Positions 10,296 to 22,553 are shown, counted from the stretch's first letter. The stretch is 64,000 bases of DNA from Gossypium raimondii (GCF_025698545.1 NC_068565.1:4402001-4466000); one strand, 5' to 3'. Notes: generated by a model from the letters alone, not told the origin. Program-made: numbers and translations.

Positions 10296-12588
10296 TGTAA
10301 TAAGACCCAATCGGCCTGGGTTTAAACACAAAAAGAAAGTGGCCCAATAACCCCTAAACCTAGCAGCACACAAGCCCAATACACCAAAACACCCCAAACC
10401 CAAATTAACCTAGCCCAACTCAGCAAAAAAAAAAAACCTAAGTAAAAAACCCCAGCTCTTTTTACTCCAGCGCCGCAACAACCTCCATTGTGCTCTCCGA
10501 TCGCCACACGTTTCGGCCCCCCACGCACGCCGTTTGCTCCACTCTTACCTGGAAATACGGACTCAAAGAGTCAGAGGAGAAAAACAAGCAAAACAATTTC
10601 ATTTTTTTGTTTTTTTCGGCCTATAAAAGGCCATTCTTAATATGTAAAAGGGGGAGGAGGATATACACAAAGAAATACTGAGAAATATATAGAGAGAATC
10701 AATAAGAGCAAAAGTAGTTATTCGTTTTAAAAGGTGATCATCTTTTTAGATTGTTTTTTTTTTCTTTTCCTTTTTCCGATTTCATTTTTTTATTATATAT
10801 ATATTGCGATAAATAAAAAGAATAAAGAGAGGGAGACTTACCATGGTCCTCGAGAGTTGTTAAGAGGGGTTTAAGAACCCAGATTCGGCACCTCTCCGGC
10901 CTCCGATCACGTGGAGTCACGGCTGAGGGTGATAGGACGACGGCGCGAGGAGGCTTGGGTATTAAACCCTAGCAGAGCGCCAGGAAGTTTTTTTCTTTTA
11001 AGTTTTTTTTGTTTTCTTTTATTCAGGTTGTAAGTGTTTTTTTTAAAAGAGAAAATTTGTTTTAAAGATCATTCAAAACGGCGCCATTTGGTGCCATGAC
11101 CCGTGCGGTGACCCGACCCGAATGGGAGGATCCGCGCGCTCTGACGTCACATGGTCTATTTGCGCAATCGGCCCTTCCTTTTTGCAACGCTTTTCAATTA
11201 AATCCTTTTTACTTGTTTTAGAAACTGGGCCGCATATTTTATTTTTGTTTCAATTTGGTCCCTTGCTGCGCGGCGTTTTGGAAGGAGAGGATAATTTCCC
11301 TTTTGGTCCTCCATTGTTACGCGCGTGTTCAAGTGGACCCTTTTCTTTTAAAAATTTATTCAAAATTCGCCCATTTTTTGTTTTCAAGTTCAATTTGGTC
11401 CAGTTTAGCTATTTTTCTTATTTTTTTTTATTTTTTTAAATATTTATCATTATTATTTTTATTATTATTATTGCTATTATTATTATTATTATTATTATTA
11501 TTTTTATACATATACATACATTTTAAAAAAAAAGCTTTTAATACATACATATATTTTGTATATACAAACATTTTTTTACTTTTATAAATATGAGTATACG
11601 TATTTTTATATTATCCTTCATAGATTTTTTTACAAACGTGTGTATATATGCATACCTACATATTTTAATACATATTTTAATACATTCATTTTCTATAGTA
11701 TAAATATATATATATATATATATTTGTTTCTTAAATTATTATAAACATTTTATTATTTTTATATGCTCCATTTTTTATATACATATTGTACATATTTTTT
11801 ATATTTTTACTTTATTCACGCAATTCTCATATACATATATACATGCATTTTAGAAATTATTATAAGTTTTATGTATTTTATTCCCTTTTATATGTATACT
11901 TATATGTGTTTTATATATGCATTAGCATTTTATCATGTTTTTAAAGAAAATACATTTTGGTTTCGTCAAAGCATTAAAATCATTTTTAAAATATTTTTAA
12001 ATATTTGGCAATCATGATTCTCGAGAAAGATCGTGTCCTAACTTCATTGGATTATGTTTTTTTTCGATGAATTTAGAAAGCCAAGTATTTGTTTTGCAAT
12101 AAATTTGCAAATTTTAATAAAAGCTTATTCTCGAATTCAAAATGTTGGGTCCTAACTTACTGGTCATGACATTTTCTTCTAAATAAGAATTTTCAAAAAC
12201 AAAAGGCAATATTCGGGTATTTTGAAGATTTAAAAACATTGTGCCCTAACTTACTGGGTGTGGTGTTTTATTTCTTTGAAATAAGAATTGTCTTATTATT
12301 TTAATCCATTCATGCAATAAAAAAGTTTCCTTTTAAAATCCTTTCGAATTTTCGACACCAAGGCATTTTAAAAAAATCAATTTGGTACCAATTTTGGGCG
12401 TTACGAGGGTGCTAATCCTTCCTCGTATGAATCGACTCTTTGAGCCCATTTTCTCAAATTTCGTAGACCAAAGTCATTTTTAAGGTGAGCCGATCACACC
12501 TTAATCAAGGATCGGTGGCGACTCCAAATTTTGTTTTTACTTTTAAAGTCGAAACTAAAATTTTTGTTTTCAAAAAACGGTTTCGACA
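10296..12588 (+). repeat. 5' LTR of the Ogre-type element
   Basis: It is 2293 bp, from TGTAATAAG to TTTCGACA, and aligns throughout with 24420-26712. It contains a TATA box in an inverted repeat, an ATT microsatellite (about 11455-11505), AT-rich TATA/TACA stretches to 11900, and three sub-repeats carrying CCTAACTT (12038, 12151, 12245). Conserved blocks near the end (TTGGTACCAATTTTGGGCG, GGTGGCGACTCC) recur inverted in the two solo LTRs. By eye the two LTRs differ by scattered substitutions and small indels. Confidence 0.95.
10618..10632 (+). promoter_or_regulatory. LTR TATA box in inverted repeat GGCC-TATAAAA-GGCC
   Basis: TATAAAA (10622-10628) is the clearest TATA box in the LTR. It lies about 330 bp in and is bracketed by GGCC on both sides. 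The GGCCT/AGGCC arms parallel the TATA palindromes of the two solo LTRs. The 3' LTR has the identical sequence. Confidence 0.65.
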
Positions 12589-12591
12589 GCT

Positions 12592-12609
12592 TGGCGACTC
12601 CGCTGGGGA
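12592..12609 (+). promoter_or_regulatory. Primer binding site, tRNA-Arg type
   Basis: TGGCGACTCCGCTGGGGA starts three bases after the LTR end. Its reverse complement ends in CCA and, from memory, matches the 3' end of plant tRNA-Arg(ACG) with one difference. A tRNA-Arg primer is what is described for Tat/Ogre elements. Confidence 0.8.
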
Positions 12610-13188
12610 CATAGAGAGTCGAGCCATAAACTGATCATATTTGTTTTTGTGTCGAAAATAAAAAAGTTTTTAAAAATTTTCCCTTTGCACTCATTGATGT
12701 TTTATCATGGAACTTTGGCAACTTTGCATTTGCATTTTGCACTTTACCCTTAAGTGGGAGCGACAAACTAGTCCTTCGTGAGGTTTTCACCTCCATGCAG
12801 GATAGTGGACCGCTTCCGGGATACATCCGTACCTATGTCTTCGTGAGATTTTCATCTTCTTGCAGCCATAGGGAAATGTGTCCCCCTGAACTGAACTCGT
12901 TCCATATGAGCCTATAATGGGTGAGGATCGAGGAATCTGCTAGTTTGGGTACCCTTACTCTAGAAACTAAACCTCATATAGTGAGCTATAGGAACTTGCC
13001 TTAGGTAGAACTATACCGAACCCTAGTAGATTCCTAAATAAGTGTTCTTGTTATTTTATGTTGGATTATATTTTTATATGTGATACTGACTTGGGTTTCT
13101 TTTGTTTTGATTACATGACATCATAATTGCATGACATTTCATTATAAAGGCGTTGGTTTATATTCGGTTGCCATATAGAAAGTTTATC
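12610..13188 (+). other. Element leader (5' UTR) with a 26-bp direct repeat
   Basis: There is no credible ORF. TTCGTGAGGTTTTCACCTCC...GCAG (12775-12800) is repeated with changes at 12840-12865. Each copy contains a small self-complementary core (GTGAGRTTTTCAYC). The position between primer site and first ORF is where packaging or dimerisation signals lie in retroelements; that role is only an inference. Confidence 0.6.
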
Positions 13189-15279
13189 ATGGGAAATGGG
13201 TTTCTTGATAGAGTGGAAGACAATGCAGCTGTCCGGCCTTGGTCTGAGAAGATACAGCATGAAAAAGGTGATAGTTTGGCCGTGGGATACGTATCAGAGT
13301 TATGGGACTTCACTCATGTTAGCGTAGCTCAGAACAACTTGCAGGAATTGAAGGAGATTTGGGATCAATGGGATAATGAGGTTAGGTAGTTATTCTATTT
13401 AAATTATGGGGATTTGCTTTATTTACTGGACATGAAGGTAGACAAGCGTCTGTTTCGAGCTCTTGCCCAGTTTTGGAATCCAGCCTACAGTTGCTTCACA
13501 TTCGGGAAGGTTGATTTGGTGCCTACGATAGAAGAGTACACAACTTTACTTCGGTGTTCGAAGGTTCAGGTAGATAGAATTTATTTGAAAGCGGTAAATG
13601 TACTGACCTTCTTGAAGAACCTGATAAATATAACAGGGATGAGTGAGCAGTGGGTTACAGCTCGGATTAAGCAAAAAGGGGATAGTAGGTGTATTCATTG
13701 GAAAAGTTTGAAGGACCTCATTTTAGCACACCTAGATGCGAGGAAGAAAGTAGACGTCTTTGCTCTAAGTATATATGGTCTAATCTTGTTTCCTAAGATT
13801 TTGGGACATGTTGACGAGGCGGTCACTGATTTATTCGATCGGCTTGACAAGGGAGTTACGCCAGTTCCGGTGATTTTGGCAGAAACCTTTAGGTCATTAA
13901 ATGCATGCCGAAGAACGGGAGAGGGCAGATTTATTGGATGTGCGCAGCTATTACTTGGGTGGTTCCATAGCCACTTTTGGAAGGTTGATAAGGTTTCATA
14001 TCAGGTCTTCTCTGAAAGTTATTCACCATTGAAAGAGATAGTGGCTGCGTCAAGGAGAGATGATATTACAGAGGAGAAATGGATGGCAATCTTTCAGAAT
14101 CTGCAAGAAGAAGATATCGAGTGGAGAGCTCCGTGGTTACTTCCAGATGAGATCCTATATAGGTGCGGCGATTTCGACTGGGTTCCGTTGCTCGGGATTT
14201 GGGGAGCTGTTGGTTATGCCCCATTGCTAGTGTTAAGACAAGACAGTCAAGACACAGTTTGTGCTCGCCACTCAAGGACTAGTGAGTGTGAATTCTCATA
14301 TAAGGATGATGGCTACAAAAGGAAGGCTCGTGAGATGGCCAATGCGTGGAATCAGACTCGCCGAATGAAGAGATTAGCCGTGGGTCCAATGACAACTTCT
14401 GAATATAACGAATGGCGTGTTAGGAGGATTAATGACAACATTCCTGGGCCAAGTTCAGAAAATAGTCAGTCGATAGAGGAGCATTTACGCGTCGTCCCTT
14501 CTGAGCTGGAAATCATAAAGCAAGACCTCGAAAGAAGGAATGCAAAATTAGAGAAGAAAATAGAGAAAATGGATGAGGAAAATGTGAATTTAAAGTTGGA
14601 CATAGATGTTCAAAAGCAGGAAACCGAAGGCCTGAGAAAAAGGAAGCGCAAAGTCGAGGAAGATTTGAACAGCTTGAAGACGGATTATAAGAGACTACGT
14701 CTGTCAGTAAGAACTGCTGGGTTGGGAAAAACCTCAGAGCAGTGGCGTCAAGAGGTTCAAGAAGAAAAAGCCAAGGCTGGCAGATGGGAAGAAAGATTCC
14801 AAGAAGCCCAGATGCAAAATAGATCGCTTGAGAAGAGTTTGTTAGAAAATCAAGATGAAAGGGATAAACTAAGGGATAGAGTGGCCGAACTTGAGAAGAT
14901 TGTTCATCAATACCGAAATCGTAATTCAGTGGTGGAACTGCAAGCAAGTTTAAGTAGAATCGAGCAAGTGAAGAAAACTATAGAAGAACTAGAGGTGGCA
15001 TTGCAGAACTGTGAAGCCAGGATTGAGTATTTGGAGGCAAACAAAGATCATCAAAGCGAACAGCTTCACTATCTCCAGAATCAGGTCAGAAGCAGGGATC
15101 ATGTTATGGGATAAGCCTTGGTTAAGATTCGAGAAGTAGCTGATCACTTACAAACTCTGGCAGTACAAGCTGACACGTTGAGCGTAAAGTATGAATTGGA
15201 GTCAGACCGGGGACGGGAGTTAGCCTCGTTGCTTCAAAAAATCAAGGTCTTAAGTATTAGGGCGAAGTCGTATTTGTAG
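13189..15279 (+). pseudogene. ORF1 upstream of gag (Ogre extra ORF), two in-frame stops
   Basis: The frame starts MGNGFLDRVEDNAAVR at 13189 and runs in one phase to 15279, interrupted only by stops at 13387-13389 and 15112-15114. The N-terminal half (to about 14350) has a globular domain with phrases FTFGKVDLVPTIEEYTTLL and GRFIGCAQLLLGWFHSHFWKV. This resembles the plant-mobile-domain/DUF7745-like proteins often carried by cotton Tat elements. The C-terminal part (about 14480-15110) is a long, highly charged coiled coil rich in E, K and R. Ogre elements carry an ORF of unknown function at exactly this place. The family name is from memory; the function is unknown. Confidence 0.8.
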
Positions 15280-15491
15280 TCTATTCTATGTAAAGAGATT
15301 TGTTTTCTAATAAAGTTTTCCAAGTGGAATTGAATCATAATTAACGCCTTTCTTGCATTCATCTTATGCATCGCATCATATGCATTCAAAACTTTGAATT
15401 GATCCTAATTAATTAAAATTATTGCTCAGTTAACCTGGAAACCAACCAACCAATCCAACACCGATACGGCACTCGAGCAAAGACGAAAGAT

Positions 15492-18400
15492 ATGGATCAG
15501 AGATTAGAGAAGCTCGAACAATACCAGAAGGATATGCAAGACCGGCTTCAGCTACAAATGCAGGAGCAGTTAGACAAGATGAAACAAGAGATGTCTGAGA
15601 AGATGAGGGAATCTCAAGAGGATATAGTGGCAAAGTTAACCCGACTGATAACTAATGGAGGTGACAAAGGAAAGGGCCCCATGGCAGATGCCGATGAGGG
15701 AAATGATGATGAACTTTTCTATCCTCCAGGTTTCACCCCTCCACATAAGCGAGCTCAAGCTGAATACCCGCGCAAATCTACTGTCACCATCATGCCTCAG
15801 CAATTTCGAGCTGGTGTTTCGAACCTTCAAACTGGGCCGGGTTTTAATCCCGAAAATAATCCTATTAACTCTGCCATTCCTGACTTTGATGAAGTGGTTG
15901 AGAAGGAAAGAGTGAAGGAGGAGTTACCAAAACAGTTGGAAGAAAGATGCAGGTGGCTCGAAGAGAAGTTCAAGGCGATGGAAGTCACTGAAAGTTATCG
16001 AGGTATTGACGCAAAAGAGCTGAGTTTAGTGCCAGATCTTGTTCTCCCTCATAAGTTCAAGATGCCTGAATTCGAGAAGTACAATGGGACGACTTACCCA
16101 GAGGCTCATATCACCATGTTCTGCAGGCGAATGGCTGGATACGTTAATAATGACCAGCTATTAATACATTGCTTCCAAGACAGACTTGCAGGGGTAGCAT
16201 CCAAGTGGTACAATCAGTTGAGTCGAGCTACGATTGGTTCATGGAGGGACTTGGCGCAAGCATTCATGAAACAATATAGTCATGTGACAGACATGGCTCC
16301 TGATAGAATCACCCTCCAGAACATGGAGAAGAAGCCGAGCGAAAGCTTTAGGCAGTACGCGCAGAGATGGAGGGAGGTCGCAGTCCAAGTTCAGCCACCG
16401 CTCCTAGAAAAGGAAATGACCATGTTATTCATTAACACCCTGAAGGCGCCGTTCATAACACATATGTTAGGAAGTGCCACAAAAAGCTTTCCTGACATAG
16501 TCATGAATCGCGAGATGATTGATAACGCCATCAGGAGTGGGAAGATCAATGCTGGAGAGAGTAACAGAATATCAGCTTCGAAGAGGAAGGAAAACGAGGT
16601 GAACAACACAAGCATGTACAACAAGGGTTACTCAAAGTCAGTAACAGTGAGTCAGCCGGAAAAGGCGGCTACCAACTAGCAAAGCTCGTCGAGACAAGAT
16701 GTCGGTACAAGGCGAAATACGGACAGGCCTCAATTCACGCCAATTCTTATGTCGTACAGGGAATTATACCGAAACTTATTCGACGCACATGTAGTTTCTC
16801 CTTTCTATCTGAAGCCCTTACAGCCCCCGTACCCCAAATGGTACGACGCCAATGCACAGTGCGACTATCATGCGGGAATCATGGGGCATTCTATAGAAAA
16901 CTGTACTGCCTTCAAGAAGTTGGTTGAAAGGCTCATTGTATGGGTGTCGTTAAATTTGATGACTCGATCAAGGCAGAAAACCCATTACCAAATCACACTG
17001 ATGGTGGGGTAAATATAATGGGCGAGGACAGAAAAATTAAGGCAGACATTGCGGACGTGAAGACTCCTTTGAGATGGGTCTGGAAAGAGATGGTGAAAAG
17101 GGGGCTAATTGCTTCAGAAGAAAGCTGTGAGAAGAGGAGGAACTACTGTGAGTTCCACTGTGAAATGGGGCATGAAATCCAAGAGTGTACGAAGTTCAGA
17201 GCTGTGGTACAGGGTATGATAGATAATAAGGAGATGGAATTTTGTGAAGGAATTCAGAAAGAGAGTCATATATGTACGTAAGAGTTGGTATTAGGAGTTC
17301 CAAAGGCTAACCATCCTGTGGTCATCATCTCACGACCTAAGAATAGTGAGGCTGGAGCGCGAGTAGCACCAAAGGTCATCATTCAAAAACTGACCGTGTT
17401 TACTTACAAGGATAACAGGAGGGTTCCTTGGAATTACAATTGTAATGTGACAATCCCAGGGAAGGAGAATGTAATTAATAAAGAGGACCATGATGAAGGA
17501 GGGCATGACGAACAGGTGAAGGCTCGAGTAGAGCCAATAAGAGAAGAAACTTCGATTGGAAAGAAGAAGAAGGCAGTCGAACCTGAATTGGTGGTCAATG
17601 AACCAATCAAGGAGGAGGAAGCTAGAGAGTTTTTGAAGTTCATAAAACATAGCGAGTACAGCATTGTGGAGCAGCTGCACAAACAACCAGCTCGCATATT
17701 TGTGCTAGCTTTACTCCTAAACTCGGAGGGACATCGAAATGCACTACTGAAGGTGCTAAATGAAACTTATGTGGCTGACGATATCTCTGTTAACAAGTTG
17801 GATCGACTGGTCGGCAATATAAGCGCTGATAACTTCATCTCTTTCAGCGATGACGAAATACCACCTGGGAGTATGGGATCTACTAGAGCTTTACACATCA
17901 CTGTAAGGTGTAAAGGGTGTATATTACCGGGAGTTCTGGTAGACAACGGGTCGGCACTGAATGTATTGCCTCTATCCACGCTCAACAGGCTACCTATGGA
18001 TAGTTCACATATGAAATCGTGTCAGAATGTGGTGAGAGCATTTGATGGCACCGAGAGGAAAGTCATGGGACGAATTGACATACCTTTGTTAATCGGCCCA
18101 ACTGTCTATGAGGTAGACTTTTTGGTTATGAATATTAAGCCTTCTTACAGTTGCCTATTAGGAAGGCCGTGGATTCATTCAGCAGGTGCGGTACCGTCAT
18201 CGTTACATCAAAAATTGAAGCTGGTGTCAGAAGGTCGGGTAGTGATGATAGATACTGAGGAGGATATCATTGCATCTGTGACCAACGATGCGCCTTATCT
18301 AGAAACGAGTGATGATGCAATCGAATGCTCTTTCCGTTCCTTGGAGTTTGTAAATGCAACATTCATCCGTGAGGGGAATAAGATCCCGATGCCGAGAATA

Positions 18401-18859
18401 TCAAGGACCACAGGGATAGGTCTGCGATTGACAGTTGGAAAGGGAGCTTTGCCGAGAAGAGGATTGGGGAAGTATCTTCAGGGCCGAGTCGAGGTCCCAG
18501 TATTGAGGGGCAAGTACGATCGTTTTGGTTTAGGTTATAAGCCAGATTCTAAGCAGAAGAGGATAGAGCAGGAAAAGAAGCGAGTGAGGAGAAGGGATCG
18601 CTTGACAGGTGATGAAGTCAAATGGGAACCCATGACCTTTCCTCACCTATCCAAGACTTTTGTATCGGGAGGATTCGTCTATCAAGGAATGCTAGGGGTC
18701 AGAAGTATTAACATGGAGCTAGGGAGTATTCATGCCGTGTATGAAGAAGCGACGCGAGGAAGAGCTTTGCCAGATATTCGTCCTTACGAGTCGGAAATAG
18801 AGCTAAACAACTGGACTGCAGAAGAAATACCTGTAGTTTTTAGGATTTCCTCAGAGTAA
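15492..18859 (+). pseudogene. gag-protease region of the Ogre-type element
   Basis: The frame opens with a coiled coil (MDQRLEKLEQYQKDMQ). A retrotransposon gag domain follows (about residues 190-310, including GVASKWYNQLSRATIGSWRDL). Two Tat-style CHHC knuckles come next: CDYHAGIMGHSIENC (about 16860) and CEFHCEMGHEIQEC (about 17150). The aspartic protease motif VDNGSALNVLP has its catalytic Asp at 17942-17944. A G-patch-like tail follows (RGLGKYLQGR...GLGYKP, about 18460-18545). Defects are a stop at 16677-16679, a frameshift near 16938 and a stop at 17279-17281. The final stop (18857-18859) coincides with a splice donor and is probably removed by splicing into pol. Confidence 0.88.
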
Positions 18860-19103
18860 TGTCCATAACACCCTTTATTGCTTTTTAGCCTAGAAGTGAT
18901 AAGGATTCCTTTGTGAAATAGGCTCATGTCCAGAAAATTGTTATTTTAATAAAGTTCATGTTTGCAGTCATTTTTGGAGTAAATCTTTCTGTCCATAAGA
19001 GCAGTTATTTTAAGTTTCTCTCAAACTACACTTGCATTTCATTCATGACCATATTGCACCAAACAAATTCCTGAATCCATATTGTTTTTCATACCTATAA
19101 CAG
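18856..19103 (+). other. Predicted 248-nt intron between protease and reverse transcriptase
   Basis: The donor AGA|GTAATG begins one base before the gag-protease stop codon, so the stop lies inside the intron. The acceptor is TACCTATAACAG|GTCCCACG at 19103, preceded by a T-rich tract. Joining 18855 to 19104 restores a GAG codon and moves the frame from gag-protease (phase 2) straight into the RT frame (phase 1), reading on as SHDTNDANVTLTNLEFPFE. Ogre elements are known to have a spliced intron at this place. Splicing here is predicted, not observed. Confidence 0.75.
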
Positions 19104-22100
19104 GTCCCACGATACCAATGATGCGAATGTCACTCTTACAAATTTAGAGTTTCCTTTTGAACGAAACATGTGTTCAGAGGAATCGCATGATTTTGAAGAC
19201 AACGAAGACTGTGGTTTGTCTCCTGACTTGTTCAAGATGGTAGAAAGGGCCGAGAAGCAAATCCTACCTCACAAGGAATCAATAGAAATTGTGAGCTTAG
19301 AGGAGGGTAAAGAGGTGAAGATCGGATCGGATATCTCTGCAAAGACAAGATAAGACCTCATTGAATTACTCCGAGAGTTCAAGGAAGTGTTTGCATGGTC
19401 ATACCAGGATATGCCGGGGTTGAGTATCGACATGGTAGTCCATCGTCTCCCTATAAGAGAAGATTGCAAGCCAGTGCAGCAAAAGCTCAGAAGGATGAGG
19501 CCTGATATCGTGTTGAAGATAAATGAAGAGGTCCAAAAGCAGTTTGATGCCGGATTTCTGCAATAAGTCAAGTATTCTGAGTGGGTGGCTAACATCGTAC
19601 CAGTTCCAAAGAAAGATGGAAAGGTACGAATGTGTGTGGATTATCGGGATTTGAACAGGGTTAGTCCAAAGGATAACTTCCCATTGCCCCACATCGACAC
19701 ATTGGTAGACAATACTGCAGGCTTTTCATTGTTATCCTTCATGGATGGTTTTTCTGGGTATAATCAGATAAAGATGCATCCCGAGGACATGAGAAAGACT
19801 ACGTTCATTACGTTATGGGGGACGTTTTGTTATAAAGTGATGCCGTTTGGATTGAAGAATGCAGGAGCATACTAAAGAGCAATGGTAGCCTTGTTCCATG
19901 ACATGATGCACAGGGAAATCGAGGTTTACGTTGATGATATGATCGCGAAATCTAGAACGGAGGGCGAACATGTACGGGTCTTGAGAAAGTTATTCTTAAG
20001 ATTGAGAAAGTTCCAGCTCAATCTTAATCCAGCGAAGTGCACTTTTGGGGCCAGGTCAGGAAAGCTGCTAGGCTTCATAGTCAGTGAAAAGGGAATTGAG
20101 ATTGACCCAGACAAAGTCAAGGCAATACGAGATTTACCTCCACCTCGCACTCAGAAAGAGGTTCGAGGTTTCCTCGGAAGACTGAATTACATCGCTAGGT
20201 TCATTTCACAACTGACTGAAAAATGTGACCCTATATTTCGTCTTCTGAAGAAACATAATCCTGGTACTTGGGATGAAGAATGCGAAGAAGCTTTTAACAA
20301 GGTGAAGCAGTATTTGTCTAATACTCTAGTGCTGTGACCACCCAGCCCGGATAGGCCTCTGATATTGTATCTAACTGTATTTGACAATTCCATGGGGTGT
20401 GTGCTAGGTCAACATGATGAAACGGGGAGAAAAGAAAGGGCGATATATTATCTCAGCAAGAAATTCACTGATTGTGAAATGAGATATTCGCCTATTGAGA
20501 AATTATGCTGTGCCTTGATTTGGACAACCCGAAGATTAAGGCAGTACATGTTATACCACACGACTTGGCTAATCTCAAAGTTAGACCCGTTAAAGTATAT
20601 GATGGAGTCAACTGCTTTGAATGGGAGAATGGCCCGATGGCAGATCTTACTGTCTGAATTTGATATTGTCTATGTGAGCCAAAAGGCTGTGAAAGGGAGT
20701 GCAATTGCTGATTTTCTAGCTAGTAGAGCTCTGGAGGACTACGAGCTGTTGAGTTTTGATTTCTCAAATAAAGACCTGATGTGTATAGCGGCTACTGAAG
20801 AAAATCCACAAGAAAGTCACGGTTAGAGGTTAAACTTTGATGGAGCCTCGAATGCCGTAGGCAATGGAATTGGGGCAGTCCTGGTGTCCCCAAATGGTGA
20901 TCATTATCCTTTCACTTGCAAATTGGATTTTGATTGTACAAATAACATGGCAGAATATGAAGCATGCGTCATGGGTATTCGTGCAGCTATAGAGTGAGGA
21001 ATCAAAGTGCTAGAGGTCTATGGAGATTCAGCATTAGTGATATATCAACTCAGGGGTGAATGGGAAACGAGAGATCTCAAATTAATCAGTTATCAAAAGT
21101 TGGTCCTCGAATTGATTAAGGAGTTTGAGGGCATCACTTTTTGCTATCTCCCACGAGATGAGAACCAGATGGCTAATGCACTAGCTACCTTAGCTTCCAT
21201 GATCAAGCTGAACAGACATGGGGATATGAAACCAATCCAAATGAGTATCTATGAAGAACCAGCTTATTGTTACAATATTGAAGAAGGGGAAATCGATGAT
21301 AGTCCTTGGTATCAAGATATACTACGGTATGTAAAAAATCGTGAGTATCCTGGCCAGGCAACGGAGAATGAAAAGAGAACTCTGAGAAGACTAGCCATTG
21401 ATTACGTCTTAGATGGGGAGATCTTGTACAAGAGGGGAAAAGATCAGGTACTGCTAAGATGCGTGGACGCCGTAGAAGCAAAGAAAATTCTGGAGGAAGT
21501 CCATGAGGGCACTGCGGAACGCATGCTAGCGGGTTCACAATGGCTAGGCAGATTATGAGATTCGGGTACTACTGGTCTACCATGGAAGGGGATTGCATCA
21601 ATTATTCCAAGAAATGCCATAAATGTCAAATCTATGGTGATAAAATGCATACACCTCCTTCACCTCTTCATGTCATGACTTCTCCATGGCCTTTCTCCAT
21701 GTGGGGTATGGATGTTATCGGGCCAATATCGCTGAAGGCTTCAAATGGGCATCATTTCATATTCGTGGTGATTGACTACTTCACCAAATGGGTAGAAGTT
21801 GCTTCGTATGCTAATGTTACAAAGTCATCAGTCAGTAAGTTCTTGAAGAGAGAGATCATATGTCGGTATGGAATGCCTGAAAGAATTATATTCGACAATG
21901 CGTTGAATTTGAATAACAGCTCAATAGCAGAGGTCTGCAGTCAATTCAAGATCAGACATCACAATTTGTCGCCGTATCGCCCGAAAATGAATGGTGCAGT
22001 AGAAGCGGCCAATAAAAATATAAAGAAGATTGTAGGGAAGATGACTGAGACTTACAGGGACTGGCACGAGAAATTACTGTTTGCCCTCATTGCTTATCAG

Positions 22101-22553
22101 ATGTCAACCAGGACCTCCACCGAGGCAACGCCTTTCTCCTTAGTTTATGGCATGGAGGCAGTCTTGCCCATCGAAGTTGAAATCCCTTCTCTCCGGGTTT
22201 TGTCTGAGCTACAATTGGATGAAGCGGAATGGGTTCAATCTTGATACGATCAGTTGAACTTGATAGAGGGAAAGAGGCTAAAGGCTATTCAGCACGGTCA
22301 GATGTACCAGAAAAGAATGATGCGAGCCTACAACAAGAAAGTCCGACCCAGAGAATTTCACGAGGGGGACCTGGTGTTGAGAAAAATTCTTCCTCTACAA
22401 AAGGATTTTAAGGGGAAATGGATGCCGAATTGGGAGGGTCCTTATGTTGTAAAAAAGACCTTTTCTGGAGGAGCCCTGATCCTGGCTGAAATGGACGGGA
22501 AAAACTTACCTAATCCGGTAAATTCAGATTCGGTGAAGAGGTACTTTACTTGA
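19104..22553 (+). pseudogene. pol: reverse transcriptase, two RNase H domains, integrase (decayed)
   Basis: RT shows CVDYRDLNRVSPKDNFPLP, catalytic FMDGFSGYNQI and YVDD (19927-19938). The RT-linked RNase H follows at about 20340-20700 (FDNSMGCVLGQHDETG...AIYYLSKKF). A second, archaeal-type RNase H lies at 20827-21190 with FDGAS, NNMAEYEA and YGDSALV. Its usual ADALA aspartate is Asn (ANALA, 21175-21177). Integrase runs from about 21480, with an HHCC finger broken by a frameshift near 21500, then D (21711), D in FDNA and E in GAVEAANKN. The tail has the GPYVV module and no chromodomain. Stops lie at 19351, 19564, 19873, 20335, 20824, 20995 and 22242. Several are simple C-to-T type changes. Confidence 0.93.

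Noticed and set aside
11122-12017. Overlapping plus-strand ORFs in the 5' LTR, repeated in the 3' LTR
   Set aside because: They pass through an ATT microsatellite (runs of Leu or Tyr) and have no domain; they are non-coding LTR sequence.
14513-14947. Minus-strand ORF of 144 residues opposite ORF1
   Set aside because: Shadow of a coiled-coil coding region with skewed codons on the other strand.
15280-15491. Possible intron between ORF1 and gag (TTGCTCAG acceptor-like at about 15430)
   Set aside because: No convincing donor could be paired with it, and gag has its own ATG at 15492.
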